NCBI GenBank assembly: GCA_964393325.1
Contig: CAYMTE010000011.1
Span: 1 to 32,265, forward strand
Source of the DNA: JBAZWV01 sp964393325
GTDB taxonomy: Bacteria; Patescibacteriota; Patescibacteriia; 2-12-FULL-60-25
Length of the DNA stretch: 32,265 nt
Reading direction: 5' to 3'
Below are positions 15,245 to 26,220 of this stretch, one piece after another (the stretch's first letter is position 1; each line of letters opens with the position of its first letter). Below the pieces are notes generated by a model. It had not been told where the DNA came from. It worked only from the letters and a program-made list of their open reading frames with translations, and did not search any database. Made by a program: the position numbers and the translations under genes.

Positions 15245-18200
15245 TTATTTAATCGTTCCGATCTCGACCGCGCCCGGGTACACGATCCACGGACGGGTAT
15301 AGACGCCAACATTCGTATCAAGCGAGCACTCATCAGTGTTATTTACTCCCTCTGACATAATTACTCGATCTGGATCGCTATTCTTCTTCGTCTCCGTTCC
15401 GTCCCAGCAACCGCCGTAGACGTGACGAACTTTCGCGCCAGGTCCATCGATCCAGTCATTGCCAACGCGGACGCTTCGGCATTCACCCGTGCACCAGTTG
15501 AAGGAGTCCTTCAAGAGCACGCGCGGCGTGAAGACACAGACGTTCTTATTGCGATCAAAGCATCCGCCCGGAGGAGCAAGGCCGGCGACACACGCATCAC
15601 CTCCGCACTCCGAAGAGTTCTGTGAAAGCGCCGTACAAATCTTTGACGGCATGCGCTCACAACGTAAATCCGCATTCGTCCCATTGCTCTGCGTATTCTG
15701 ATCACAGCTCGGGAGCGCGTCCGCATCGCAAATGTACGCATGCATGAAGTCGAAGTAGTTCGCTTCACAGGCATCGCTAGAGTTTCCAAAGAACTGACGG
15801 ATGTTGCACTTATCACCCGGACGAATTGCGGAACATTCCGTATCACGCGTACAGCTCGTTCCCGGCGACTGCGCGCATGATCCACGCGGCGCACACTTGC
15901 CCGCACCGGCCGGACAATCTGAATCCGTTGTACAGGTAAGTCCGGGAACCAATTCGCATTCATTCGAGACGTTGCAGAACGGTTTCTTGTTCTTCAAACG
16001 CGCATGATCAATCGTTGTCACATTTCCATCACCCCAATCGACGTTTACCTGTTTGAGTGGCGTCTGATCCTGCGCAGCCCATCCGTAGAATCGAAGGTTC
16101 GTGAGCGCTTGGCCGCCAGCATAGGACACCGGGCCGCTCGTCTGACCCTCGACCGAGAAGGTTCCCACCGTCGAGATCGGACAGCTCCCTGGCGTCTGAC
16201 ACGTTCGGCTGAAATCCGGAGCAGCAATCGTCGGCGGACGTGGTGCGTAATATGAGATGTACTGGTAATCCGCTGGAGATCCGCCCTGCAGTCCAAGGAA
16301 GATCGGCGAGTGGAATCCAGCCGTCACATCCGTCGGTGCCGGCGACTGTTTTTGGCTAAGGGAAGCCTGAACATCGGAATCAGAGCCTGTGATTGCGTAA
16401 TATGTCAGACACTTTTCATTATTCGCGCTGTTTCCACACACCGACGTTATCGGCTTATACCCAGCGTTACGCGTACAGGCATTCGCATCCTGATCCATGT
16501 CCGTCGTCCTCGGATCACCCGCGAATCCCTGTACCGAACAGGCAGGAGATCGAGGCACCGGCGTTCCATCTGCCGCGAAGGAAGTCGTTACCGGCAAACA
16601 TGAGCTATTTGAATTTGCGCCCTGCTGACAGAAGTTCCCCGGTGCATTCGATGAACAGAAGGCTCCATCATTTTGTCCGCCATCGCAACGACCAACCTCG
16701 AGCGCCCATGCGGCATTTCCATACGCCGGCGTCGACGATGAGAACATCTGCCCCATAGACAAGGACCTGCCTTGTACGAACTGCTGAATATTTGCAGGCG
16801 TTGGCGTGATTCCGGATTGTTCAAAGACATACTTCGACGGATCCTGACTTGCTCCCTTCGCGCCTTCGCACAGACCCGGAATAACGTATACCTGTTTATC
16901 CGTTGGCGTAAGCGACCCGACACCCGTCTGCACCTCCGCAACCGTATGCGGGGATGGCCAGCGCTTGAGTAGCGCGGAGTTCGTTGCAAGTCGGGTCACC
17001 GCACCCCAGCGGAACAACGCAGCAAACGGTGCAAATTCCCCATGCTTCAATGCATACACCGTTCCGCCGTTCGACGTTTCATAGTGCGTATTCGTCTTAC
17101 ACAACCCTGAACCAAGATTACAGTCGCGTTCGAACATATCTCGTCCGATCGTCGACATAGACGTGTTCGATCCGGTGCGTGGGAACGGTAACGCATACGC
17201 CGACTCACTCACATCCGTCACAAACGTCGGCAAAATTGATTGATCAGGATCTGCTGGGTTCGGCGGCGACACTGTCGGATACCACTGCGTCCCCGCAAGT
17301 TTCAACCCATGATACATGCTAGAAACTTCCAATGCAGAGACGAGATCCGTATTCGCGATCACCGCATTCTCAACCTGCGCTCGATTGTAGGTCTTGGCGT
17401 CCGTAACCAATTTCCCGTTGTCATACGCCCCCCACCATTGCGCGGCCGTAAAGACACAGTCCGCACCCGTGTCACAACGTGCATGCTCATACCCACCTCC
17501 ACAGTGACCCGCCATCGGACCAACATCATCCGGCACGCACTGAACGTTCTCCACCTTCATCGGACAATCTTTCGACGTCTGGCTCGGCTCTGCACACGCG
17601 CTTCCCGGAACAACCGCCGCATTTCCGCACCCAAACGCGTTCCACTTTTCGTGTGCCGTCTTCGCGTTATAGCAGAGATGATCCGTCGGATTGAGATATT
17701 GCCCGCTCGAACAGGTCGGATCATTTGCCACCCAACCCGCGCGAAGATTACATGACGTCAGTTGCGGTTCGTATACGCCATTCCCAACATTCTTCATGGC
17801 CGCGTTGTGACAGACTGGATCAAGCGAGGCCATTTCAAACGAACCGCCGCACGTAAGCCCAGCATTCACTCCAGAGAGACCATTGCAACGGAAGACGTTA
17901 TTCTTCACCGTAGCCGTTACCGCCTTCGTGTCGCACACGCCCTTTCCACCACAGTATTGATCAATCTGATCGGCCGGCATATCCGGCGAACACGCAACAC
18001 CCGTAAACGTATTTCCCGCATCCCGGAAACAGGCGTAGCCGTTCGTATCAATCCCTTGGTCGTAGTATTTGTACACGCGGTAAATACGAGCGAACACGTT
18101 CGAAAGATGCGCCCATCGCTGGATTGGACTCTCCTTCATCGTGACGTACGTCTGACCAGAGCCTAAGAACACCGGCGGCTTCAGGAGCGAGTAGCCTTCG

Positions 18201-21200
18201 ACCGGACCACCTGTCTGGAAGAGCGGCTCAAGCCCCGGGATCCCATTGACGAGAGCGGAACCAAACGGACCGTATGTGCTGGAATAGGTAAATCCAAGCT
18301 GCGGAATCGAGAACGTCCCGTTTCGCCACACGCGATCTGCAAACGCTGCGGACTCGCGAGAGTATGGCGAGATCGTCTGCGCGATATCGCGACAAATATC
18401 CGCATGCTTCACGCGCATCCCGAGATACATGAACGCGCCGTGATCCGTTCCCGCTGTACACGCCGTCACCCAGAACCCGACAAACTCCCATGGACCGGCC
18501 AATTGGCTATCCTGCACATCGTCAATAGAAATGGAGTTTTGCGTCTTCGACGTATTTTCGAACACGGCACGAATCGCGAACCCAGACTTGCTGCACGTCC
18601 GTTCACGGAAGTACGCGCGATCATACCGTTCATACAACGACGTGCCACTTTCTGCTTTGAGCCAGTCGAACTTCGGCGTTCCATCCATGCGATAGTTCAA
18701 CTCCCACGCCTTCATGTAACAGCGGCCATCCTGGTCGGCGTAGTCTGGCGCGCCATCTGGATACCACTTATTCATCTCATTCAACCCCGAACACTTTTCT
18801 TTAACCGGACGGCCGTTATCATCTTTCACGATCAACTCCTTCGAACGGTTCAACACGCCGTCGAAGTTTCGGTTAAACTCCGAGTAGATCTGCTTTGACG
18901 CGTTGAACACTTCGTCCGGATCGGCGAAATTATTCACGTCAACGCCATCAACGTAATACTTCGGCAACTTACAGGCAGCGAGATACGGATCGTTGGACGT
19001 ATAGAATCGGAATTCCGCAAAGTTCCGCTCGAGCATTGATTCCTTATACGATCGAAGAAGCTCGCTCGCATTTTCCACCGGAAGCTTCTCGTTATTATTC
19101 AACCACTTGTACACGCCCTGCGGACGCGCGGGGAAGAAGTACTCCGCATAGGTACGACCAATACCATTTCCCGTCTGAATCCATCGGCCAAGGTTCAAAT
19201 CCATGTCTGGCGCCTGCTCTTGCGGACCAATACCCGGAGACGCGACATCCCCTGCTTGAAGCTCATCCTGATCTTTCCATGCCGCGATCTGCGCGCACCA
19301 CTTTCCCTGATCCCCCGCCTGTTCCGGCGGCAGACCATCAATAGAAGAACCAAGATTTTGCCATCGCGTAAAGTTAATCAACGCACGAGGGTTGTTCGGA
19401 ACCAAAATTTCATCCACGGACGGACCCGGCGTCGCAGGGAACTCGCTATCAATCCACTTTTGTACTGCCACCGGATTTTGACGCACCGCTTCCGAAAGAT
19501 CGCGCATCGTTCCCGGATATTCATCGTTTCCATCCTTGTCACCACCATCCCAGCAGTTGCAATCGCCTTCAACGCTTACGCCTTGAATGAGGTTCGAGCA
19601 GACGTCTGCCGTCGTCGGACACTTTCCAGCGATATATCCTCGATCATAGTTAAACTTCGAGAGTTTTCCCGGCAAGAGCAAGAACGGATTCTCTCCCGTA
19701 TTTGCCCCATCCGTCGATCCCTTCGTACGTTCTCGCGCATCACTCCACAACGTATGACTCTCCGCCTGCCAAACAGTATCAATCGGCTGATCTGCATACG
19801 AGAGACAGTAATATTCTCCCGAATTCACCGGCGGATTATATCCAGCTTCTGGAATGAAATGATTCGTGTCATAACTTCCAGAAAGAATCGGATTCGGACT
19901 CCAAATAAGACATGGATGACGTCCCGGATCTCCCGCAACCGTTCGAGAGTAATCACGCTGGAGACACTGACCGAATTGCCCACGAACAAGCGTCACGCTT
20001 GAAATGTCGAGACAGCGACCACCTCCCGGACAACCCGGATCCTGTCCTGGCGTTGCCGCAAAGGCACCCAAAATATCATTCGAATTCGTGTTCTGTTCTT
20101 GACCCGGAACGCACGATTCCCCGTCTTTCAATCCGCCGGAACAGATACCCGCCGGAGGAGCCTGACCAAACGGTGAAACATATTTCGTGATCTGTGTTCC
20201 ATACCGAACTTTTCGATAGCTGCACGCGCAATCTTCTCCGTACTCACACGTATTTACGCCCGAGTAACCTTCGACATATGATTTCGGCTTAAACGGGGTA
20301 ACCGTGTAGTCCCATTCCTTCACATACAATCCTGGGAACGGAGCATCACTTTCTGGATACGCCTTACACTCCGCAGGCGGCAAAGAAGACTGCAAGACGA
20401 CATCGTTCTTCGCATCCGCCGTCTGACGCAACACATCTGCAAGCGCCTGAATGTTTCGCGGATCAACGGATTGCGCACCCTGAATTTCTACCGCGGCTGA
20501 CTGTGTCGACAGCGCGTCGATCGCGAAATAACACACACGATTTGGAGCCGCTGCTGCAAACGGATACTGATACCCCACGCGGCCCGTTGCCGTGTGACGA
20601 CAAAGCGACAAGTTCGGATACAAATTATCTACAACACCGAATTGGATCAAACCTGTTGATTCTGGAACTGCAGCAACCAACCGATAATCTGTCGCGAATT
20701 TATTCGCGAGATCCGGCATACGTTCGAACAATTCTTTTCCAACGTTGCGGTTTTCGATATCCGCAGCCTGGAACCGATTCGGGATCGCGTATCCTGAATA
20801 ATCCAATTCCCCGAAGCCGACACGACGATTCATGTAGGTGTTTCGGTCAAAGAAGATACCCGTCGTCAGAACCGGATCCGTCTTTCGATCGACATAGTGC
20901 GAGCAGAATGCCCCAGACGTCGATCCCTTTGTCGCATCACACACGGCAACATCCGTACACAAATCAACGTACTTCCCTTGTGCCGGGTCATACACCGTTT
21001 CTGCACTCGAACAGCCAAGCCACTGCGCACAGTCACGATCCAACTTCACTTTCAACACCGCATTCGCGTTGTTAATTTCACAGGTTCCTGCAATCGCATG
21101 CTCCGGATCTTGATCCGTACACTCCGCGTCAGAATTACAGCTCGCGCCCTGATGCGTTGATACGAAATTCTTTACCACCGTATCCGAGAATGTCGACGCA

Positions 21201-24200
21201 ATATGCGCGCAGTAGTACTGATCCGGAATCGAATCCGCATCCGGCCCATCTCGATATTCGCAGCGAGGATCAACCGCAACGCCCACACACCGACCAGCCC
21301 CCTGACAATACGCATTATCTGGATCCGTCACGCAATCAATAGGCGTTTGCGGCGTATCACCTTCTGCTTTCGATTTCGCATACGTCGCAACCGTGTTGTA
21401 TCGATTTCGCGGGTCAGACAAGTCGCGGAACAATACGCACCCCGACAACAGGTCAATCTTTCCACCACAGGATTTCAAATCAAGTCGTGAATTCTTGATG
21501 AAGTAATACGGTTTTCCCGTTGGATGAAGCGGATCGCTTGTATCGTTCGGGTCACGGAATTCCGTACACTCCGACTGTTCAACCGGACAATTTCCAACCC
21601 AGCCGGTGTATCCGGGATCTCCGCTATTTTGATCCAAGTATGTATTTCCAGACGACAACTGACCTGGATAACATGGGATTTCCGTCCCCGCGCGGAACCA
21701 TCCGCTGTATTCCCCATCGAACGGAATCCCCGCCGTCGAACTCGCTTTCAAAAGCACCTTGTCTTTCCATTCGCAGGTATGTTTGAGCGGATTTCGGAAG
21801 TACGCCACAGTCTTCCCGCTCTTAAATTCATCACAGAATAGCTCGCTCTTTCGGCACAAGACGTTCGGCTCTCCCGCTCCATCAACGTATTGCGTTATAT
21901 CGTCCATGAAATACACCGTTTCGTATGCGCTTGCTTCTGGTGACGCGAGTGCCGTTTGATCCTGCGTGTACACCGGTTTTCCAAATGCACGGCACGACAT
22001 GTTCTCCTTCGTACATCGCGCGGACGGCTCATCGATCAAATACACGTACCGATCCGCCTGTCGTGTCGTCATCGTTGATCCGACATACTTATCTTCGCTT
22101 GCTCGTGCTTCAGGCGTCACTTTTAGATTTTGATTGTTTCCCGCCACCTCAAACCGCTGCACATACGGGCTGTCAGAATTTCGCGTATCGATAAACGCCT
22201 TACAGCCAATCGCCTCTTCACGACAGAGCTGACCAAACTGACGAACCGTTACGTTCGTTCCGTTTCGATCGCGATATGCGCGACATCCAAGCATCGCCTG
22301 CGGTTGCGGAAGACCCTCCGGGGTCGCATCGCATTCCTGCGGAATCGTCCACGAATTCTTCACGATGTAGCTCACATCACGAAGCTGCTCCACACGAATC
22401 TCATCGAGATACGTCGCATTCGCAAGTCCGGCAAACGACAGCGTTGACGTCGGAGGTGCGCTTGCCGCAAACGGCCCGATCTCGTACCGCTGCCAATCTA
22501 CATTCAGTGTGAACGTCCCGACGGCCGTTCCATCAACAAGCACCGTTGCCGTCGGCTGACTCGCAGACGTCGTCTTCGCCCAGAACGACAAGCGATACAA
22601 CTGATTCGGCGTCGACGGGAAGACCGTCGCGGTTTCAAGCGTCTGGCCCGAACCCGTCACTTTCAACGATTGATCACCAACAAGAATAGACTCATTTGAT
22701 CGTTCTCCTGCCGTAAACGGTTGAACCAATGCCGCATTCGCACGGAACCCTTCTTCATACACGATCGAGGTATTCCGAGCCGTCGTTCCAAGATACGCAC
22801 GACATCCCGTGTTCGCGCTGCGGCACACGCGGCTTTCCTTTGGCAAAATCTTGTAAATACACTCACCCGTTACCGGGGTAAACGTTCCACCTGTCTTCTC
22901 GCAATCCGCCGCATCAGATCCATTCTTTCGATAGTCGAGACAAGACGCTGATGACAGTACCGTCTGCGAAAAATAGGCATAGAATACCGCCCCATCGGCA
23001 TTAAAGAACTGCCGACAATCTGGATCCGCACCCGTTTGCCACGTCTGCGCGGTACACGCCGTCACATCCTTCAACACGCCATCCGGTCCCGTCTTTTGAA
23101 GTACTTTTGGCGCAAATGGCGCTTGCGACGGATCATGGACGAGGCTCCAGGTACGAAGTTGATATCCCGTCACATCCGAACCTTCCCAGGTGAAATACGT
23201 TTCACTATTCTCACTCGGCTTTTCACATGCACGAACATAGTTGAAGTGCGCCGTCTGCTCCCCTCCCTGATTCTGCGCTTCGACGTTCGTAAATTCTTCA
23301 CACCCAACATCCGCCAAGCTGCACTGCTGCGCGAGCGCCGGAATAAATGTTGCCGATGTATCATCCTGCGGATCATCAAGACGCGCGTCCGCGTTTCGAC
23401 CCAAGTCGAACGCCGACGGCTGTTTGCGATACTCTGCGTATCCGACACAGGTCGATGGACATACATCGTTCGCCGAAAGCGACGCAGGAATCTCCGGCGC
23501 ATTCGGCGTTGAGATGTCGCGGTATCCCTGACATCCCGTGTCGGACGCACGACAGACACGTGCATACTTCGCGCATGACGGCGCATCCGTTTTCTCTCCC
23601 GTGCAGGCAAATTCTTCCGGAGGAACTTTCAAATACGCTTCGGTGAGCCCTGAAGCAATTCCCTCCACGAATGACGTCGACTTTTCCCCCTCTTCGAGCT
23701 GAACAGCATCAACGAGCATGTTCGATCCATGGATCGTCAACACCGCGTTATGTACGTCTTGATTTGATACAAACGAACACGCATACCGCACCCAGGTTAC
23801 CGGATCATTCGCGGTGAGCGTTTGAGTGAATCCAACACTGGAACCCGTATTCACCGTACAACCCGAACTCCGGAACGCGTTCGTCGCCGTCACCGGCGTC
23901 GCATTCTGCGTTCGAAGTGCAAGTTCAAGCGAGACATCTGCCGGCGCATTCCCAACCGCGGCACGCGCATACATCGTGAGCGTAAAATTTCGCACCGGCT
24001 CCATGCGAATAACCTCCGAGAGCGTCGCGTTTGAACTCGCACCGTTCACGAGCAAGCTTCGGCCACCATTAATCGCCGCCTCATCACTCAACGACACGTC
24101 CGCACCCGTAATATCCCATCCCGTAGGCTTCGTCGCATCATCGCTGCGCGTCTGTTCAAACGAGCTATTCTCAACAAGATTTAATGCCGGAGAACCCAAA

Positions 24201-26209
24201 CGAACTTCATACATCTTCGTACACCCATCTGCCGAACCGGAACATGGCTTCACATTCGCATCCATGTAGATACGCGTTCCGCTCGCGGCATCGCCCGTCC
24301 ACGTCTCTTTCCCATCAGAAGAGATCGCGCGTTCTGTCGCATACCAGAGACATCCGACGTTATCTGCGCTGCACGATCCGTAGTCGATCGTATTCCGAAG
24401 ATACGACACCTGCTGCCCGGAGCGATCCGTGTACGTTCGACAGCTCGCAAAGCGCTCTAAACACGCATCCGCCGGGAATCGCCACACCGGTTTTTCCGCA
24501 AGACAGTATCCATATCCCTGCGTACATTTTCCCTGATCATTACGTCCAAGACACGAGACAGCGTCCGCGCATTCTTCCAACCGAACCGTCGTCCCCGGAA
24601 CAACCGTGTCTCCACCGCCCTTCACGCGACACTGAAACGGCGGCGCGGAAAGAACCCAATTCGGATCAATCAACTTACACCACGGATGCGTGGAATCTCC
24701 TTTCCCCTCTTCATTACACACGCTAAATCCACGAATAACCTCCTCGAGCGTCACGTATCTTCCATTCTTCTTTTTATTAAACGGTGAATTTGCCGCCATT
24801 TCCCATCCCGCAGGGATGATGCGTGCATACCGAAGTTTCGCGAGGTTTGTCGCGCAATACGCGCGCTGATAACAGGTTGAATCGCCGTTTTCTTTGACGT
24901 CAGACTCCGGAATCAATTCCCAATCCTTATGCAAAAACGCGGGGTTCGACGGCGGATCGCCATTCAAGACCACGTGCGATGCCCGACCGACGGTATATGC
25001 GCCCGTTTCCCCAACCGTTCGGAGTGCCGCAACGAATGCGTCATCCATCGCGCAGCTGAACAACCCTCGTGGCTCAGGACACGTTGAGAGCTCCGTTACA
25101 AAATCACGTTGATCATTTGTGATAAGGTTTGGCGTGAGCAAATCCGCAAACAAAATCTGTGCATTCGCCACATTTCGATTCGCAACAGCTTCCGGCGAGG
25201 CAAGATCTAATTCACGAACATCCAAGCTACTCCCCGCAAGACCATTGAAGAGCTTCTGCATGGCGCCGGCGGCAAGCGTATTCACGAACGTGGCAACCGT
25301 GATGATCGCGAGCTGTGTAAACCCGATTTCAAACGCGTTCCCGGCAAGCGTCAGGTAGTTCAACTCCATCCCCTTGTTCGCCTGCTTCAGAAGGTTCGCT
25401 TCCGCAAAGGTGTCCTTCACTGCTTGCGATGGCGTTCGAATCTTTCCGCTGATTGCATCCTGCACCTGTTTCAACCCCTGCGTTTCTTGACGATCAAGCT
25501 CCGCAGCCTTCAATGCCTCCTGCTTGATATCGATATACTTATTGTGCGTTTCAATACCAACACTCATCTGGTTCGCACGCGTATCAAACTGCGCAGAAAC
25601 ATACTTATTCAAAACATCTTCATCATTCACAACGCCAAACGCCTCCTCATGCGCAGCACCGATTTGCGCCGCCGTACACGTCGCCTTCAGCATCGCCGGC
25701 GGCGTGAACTGCTGCATGCTTAAACTCACCTGAGTCTTGAATGGATTTGTCGGTGCACACAGATCGATTCCGTATTGCTGCAATACATCGGAATTAATCG
25801 TGCTGATAAATTCATTTCCCGCATCCTCTGCTACCTTTTTAAAATACTCGTCGTAGTTATCTTCCCAAAACAACGGATACTGACCCGAGTCACCCGTTAA
25901 AATACGCTGTGCCATGTCATACGCAATCCGCTGATGAAACACCTGTAGCGTGTTCATGAGCGCGGTAATACCACCAACCGTGAGCGTATTGAAAAATCCT
26001 TTAAACTTTTTCGCAACCTCCTCATACGCATTTCCCGTTACCGCCACAGGATAACCGCCGCCCGGAATCACAACCGCCGTTTCTTCAGGCGACGTCTGCG
26101 CATGTGCCATGAACGGCATCCCGGCATTCACCAGCACGACGAATCCAAGCCCCATGGCAAGAACCGCCTTTGCGATCCGACGAAAACGATGACAAGCAGG
26201 AGACTTCAT
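15245..26209 (-). CDS. Giant secreted Cys-rich surface protein (3654 residues)
   Basis: One uninterrupted frame of 3654 codons. Residues 1-37 are a signal peptide (A-H-A|Q). Residues 40-350 are Cys-poor, with hydrophobic stretches at about 70-92 and 284-317 that could hold it in the membrane. Residues 583-1553 carry at least ten copies of C-x6-C-x2-[FY] (for example C886/C893, C1129/C1136, C1452/C1459). Two galactose-binding/CBM-like domains lie among them (about 676-850, opening N-L-V-E-N-S-S-F-E; and 1149-1278). Residues 1690-3250 hold scattered C-x-G-G...C clusters. A PKD-like domain with V-D-W-G-D-G (3346-3410) is followed by a dense Cys knot (3424-3550). No LPXTG or C-terminal helix is seen. 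It is co-transcribed with the TSP3-repeat membrane protein 11 nt upstream. A role in adhesion or host contact is inferred. No family name can be assigned to the whole protein. Confidence 0.88.
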   Translation of the reverse strand: MKSPACHRFRRIAKAVLAMGLGFVVLVNAGMPFMAHAQTSPEETAVVIPGGGYPVAVTGNAYEEVAKKFKGFFNTLTVGGITALMNTLQVFHQRIAYDMAQRILTGDSGQYPLFWEDNYDEYFKKVAEDAGNEFISTINSDVLQQYGIDLCAPTNPFKTQVSLSMQQFTPPAMLKATCTAAQIGAAHEEAFGVVNDEDVLNKYVSAQFDTRANQMSVGIETHNKYIDIKQEALKAAELDRQETQGLKQVQDAISGKIRTPSQAVKDTFAEANLLKQANKGMELNYLTLAGNAFEIGFTQLAIITVATFVNTLAAGAMQKLFNGLAGSSLDVRELDLASPEAVANRNVANAQILFADLLTPNLITNDQRDFVTELSTCPEPRGLFSCAMDDAFVAALRTVGETGAYTVGRASHVVLNGDPPSNPAFLHKDWELIPESDVKENGDSTCYQRAYCATNLAKLRYARIIPAGWEMAANSPFNKKKNGRYVTLEEVIRGFSVCNEEGKGDSTHPWCKLIDPNWVLSAPPFQCRVKGGGDTVVPGTTVRLEECADAVSCLGRNDQGKCTQGYGYCLAEKPVWRFPADACLERFASCRTYTDRSGQQVSYLRNTIDYGSCSADNVGCLWYATERAISSDGKETWTGDAASGTRIYMDANVKPCSGSADGCTKMYEVRLGSPALNLVENSSFEQTRSDDATKPTGWDITGADVSLSDEAAINGGRSLLVNGASSNATLSEVIRMEPVRNFTLTMYARAAVGNAPADVSLELALRTQNATPVTATNAFRSSGCTVNTGSSVGFTQTLTANDPVTWVRYACSFVSNQDVHNAVLTIHGSNMLVDAVQLEEGEKSTSFVEGIASGLTEAYLKVPPEEFACTGEKTDAPSCAKYARVCRASDTGCQGYRDISTPNAPEIPASLSANDVCPSTCVGYAEYRKQPSAFDLGRNADARLDDPQDDTSATFIPALAQQCSLADVGCEEFTNVEAQNQGGEQTAHFNYVRACEKPSENSETYFTWEGSDVTGYQLRTWSLVHDPSQAPFAPKVLQKTGPDGVLKDVTACTAQTWQTGADPDCRQFFNADGAVFYAYFSQTVLSSASCLDYRKNGSDAADCEKTGGTFTPVTGECIYKILPKESRVCRSANTGCRAYLGTTARNTSIVYEEGFRANAALVQPFTAGERSNESILVGDQSLKVTGSGQTLETATVFPSTPNQLYRLSFWAKTTSASQPTATVLVDGTAVGTFTLNVDWQRYEIGPFAASAPPTSTLSFAGLANATYLDEIRVEQLRDVSYIVKNSWTIPQECDATPEGLPQPQAMLGCRAYRDRNGTNVTVRQFGQLCREEAIGCKAFIDTRNSDSPYVQRFEVAGNNQNLKVTPEARASEDKYVGSTMTTRQADRYVYLIDEPSARCTKENMSCRAFGKPVYTQDQTALASPEASAYETVYFMDDITQYVDGAGEPNVLCRKSELFCDEFKSGKTVAYFRNPLKHTCEWKDKVLLKASSTAGIPFDGEYSGWFRAGTEIPCYPGQLSSGNTYLDQNSGDPGYTGWVGNCPVEQSECTEFRDPNDTSDPLHPTGKPYYFIKNSRLDLKSCGGKIDLLSGCVLFRDLSDPRNRYNTVATYAKSKAEGDTPQTPIDCVTDPDNAYCQGAGRCVGVAVDPRCEYRDGPDADSIPDQYYCAHIASTFSDTVVKNFVSTHQGASCNSDAECTDQDPEHAIAGTCEINNANAVLKVKLDRDCAQWLGCSSAETVYDPAQGKYVDLCTDVAVCDATKGSTSGAFCSHYVDRKTDPVLTTGIFFDRNTYMNRRVGFGELDYSGYAIPNRFQAADIENRNVGKELFERMPDLANKFATDYRLVAAVPESTGLIQFGVVDNLYPNLSLCRHTATGRVGYQYPFAAAAPNRVCYFAIDALSTQSAAVEIQGAQSVDPRNIQALADVLRQTADAKNDVVLQSSLPPAECKAYPESDAPFPGLYVKEWDYTVTPFKPKSYVEGYSGVNTCEYGEDCACSYRKVRYGTQITKYVSPFGQAPPAGICSGGLKDGESCVPGQEQNTNSNDILGAFAATPGQDPGCPGGGRCLDISSVTLVRGQFGQCLQRDYSRTVAGDPGRHPCLIWSPNPILSGSYDTNHFIPEAGYNPPVNSGEYYCLSYADQPIDTVWQAESHTLWSDARERTKGSTDGANTGENPFLLLPGKLSKFNYDRGYIAGKCPTTADVCSNLIQGVSVEGDCNCWDGGDKDGNDEYPGTMRDLSEAVRQNPVAVQKWIDSEFPATPGPSVDEILVPNNPRALINFTRWQNLGSSIDGLPPEQAGDQGKWCAQIAAWKDQDELQAGDVASPGIGPQEQAPDMDLNLGRWIQTGNGIGRTYAEYFFPARPQGVYKWLNNNEKLPVENASELLRSYKESMLERNFAEFRFYTSNDPYLAACKLPKYYVDGVDVNNFADPDEVFNASKQIYSEFNRNFDGVLNRSKELIVKDDNGRPVKEKCSGLNEMNKWYPDGAPDYADQDGRCYMKAWELNYRMDGTPKFDWLKAESGTSLYERYDRAYFRERTCSKSGFAIRAVFENTSKTQNSISIDDVQDSQLAGPWEFVGFWVTACTAGTDHGAFMYLGMRVKHADICRDIAQTISPYSRESAAFADRVWRNGTFSIPQLGFTYSSTYGPFGSALVNGIPGLEPLFQTGGPVEGYSLLKPPVFLGSGQTYVTMKESPIQRWAHLSNVFARIYRVYKYYDQGIDTNGYACFRDAGNTFTGVACSPDMPADQIDQYCGGKGVCDTKAVTATVKNNVFRCNGLSGVNAGLTCGGSFEMASLDPVCHNAAMKNVGNGVYEPQLTSCNLRAGWVANDPTCSSGQYLNPTDHLCYNAKTAHEKWNAFGCGNAAVVPGSACAEPSQTSKDCPMKVENVQCVPDDVGPMAGHCGGGYEHARCDTGADCVFTAAQWWGAYDNGKLVTDAKTYNRAQVENAVIANTDLVSALEVSSMYHGLKLAGTQWYPTVSPPNPADPDQSILPTFVTDVSESAYALPFPRTGSNTSMSTIGRDMFERDCNLGSGLCKTNTHYETSNGGTVYALKHGEFAPFAALFRWGAVTRLATNSALLKRWPSPHTVAEVQTGVGSLTPTDKQVYVIPGLCEGAKGASQDPSKYVFEQSGITPTPANIQQFVQGRSLSMGQMFSSSTPAYGNAAWALEVGRCDGGQNDGAFCSSNAPGNFCQQGANSNSSCLPVTTSFAADGTPVPRSPACSVQGFAGDPRTTDMDQDANACTRNAGYKPITSVCGNSANNEKCLTYYAITGSDSDVQASLSQKQSPAPTDVTAGFHSPIFLGLQGGSPADYQYISYYAPRPPTIAAPDFSRTCQTPGSCPISTVGTFSVEGQTSGPVSYAGGQALTNLRFYGWAAQDQTPLKQVNVDWGDGNVTTIDHARLKNKKPFCNVSNECELVPGLTCTTDSDCPAGAGKCAPRGSCAQSPGTSCTRDTECSAIRPGDKCNIRQFFGNSSDACEANYFDFMHAYICDADALPSCDQNTQSNGTNADLRCERMPSKICTALSQNSSECGGDACVAGLAPPGGCFDRNKNVCVFTPRVLLKDSFNWCTGECRSVRVGNDWIDGPGAKVRHVYGGCWDGTETKKNSDPDRVIMSEGVNNTDECSLDTNVGVYTRPWIVYPGAVEIGTIK
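21551..24463 (-). repeat. C-x6-C-x2-[FY] protein repeat within the giant gene
   Basis: Codons for residues 583-1553 of the giant protein encode ten regularly built Cys pairs, first Cys at 583, 613, 656, 886, 963, 1129, 1329, 1399, 1452 and 1541. Each is followed seven positions later by a second Cys, and then (nine of ten) by an aromatic residue three positions on. The gaps between copies vary from 30 to 230 residues and hold other domains, so this is a scattered short repeat, not a tandem DNA repeat. Confidence 0.8.
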
Positions 26210-26220
26210 GTGAAAAAAGA

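Noticed and set aside
15422..25733. Many plus-strand frames of 60-260 codons opposite the giant gene
   Set aside because: They are Arg/His/Pro-rich shadows of a continuous minus-strand coding frame and lack ribosome-binding sites and known motifs.
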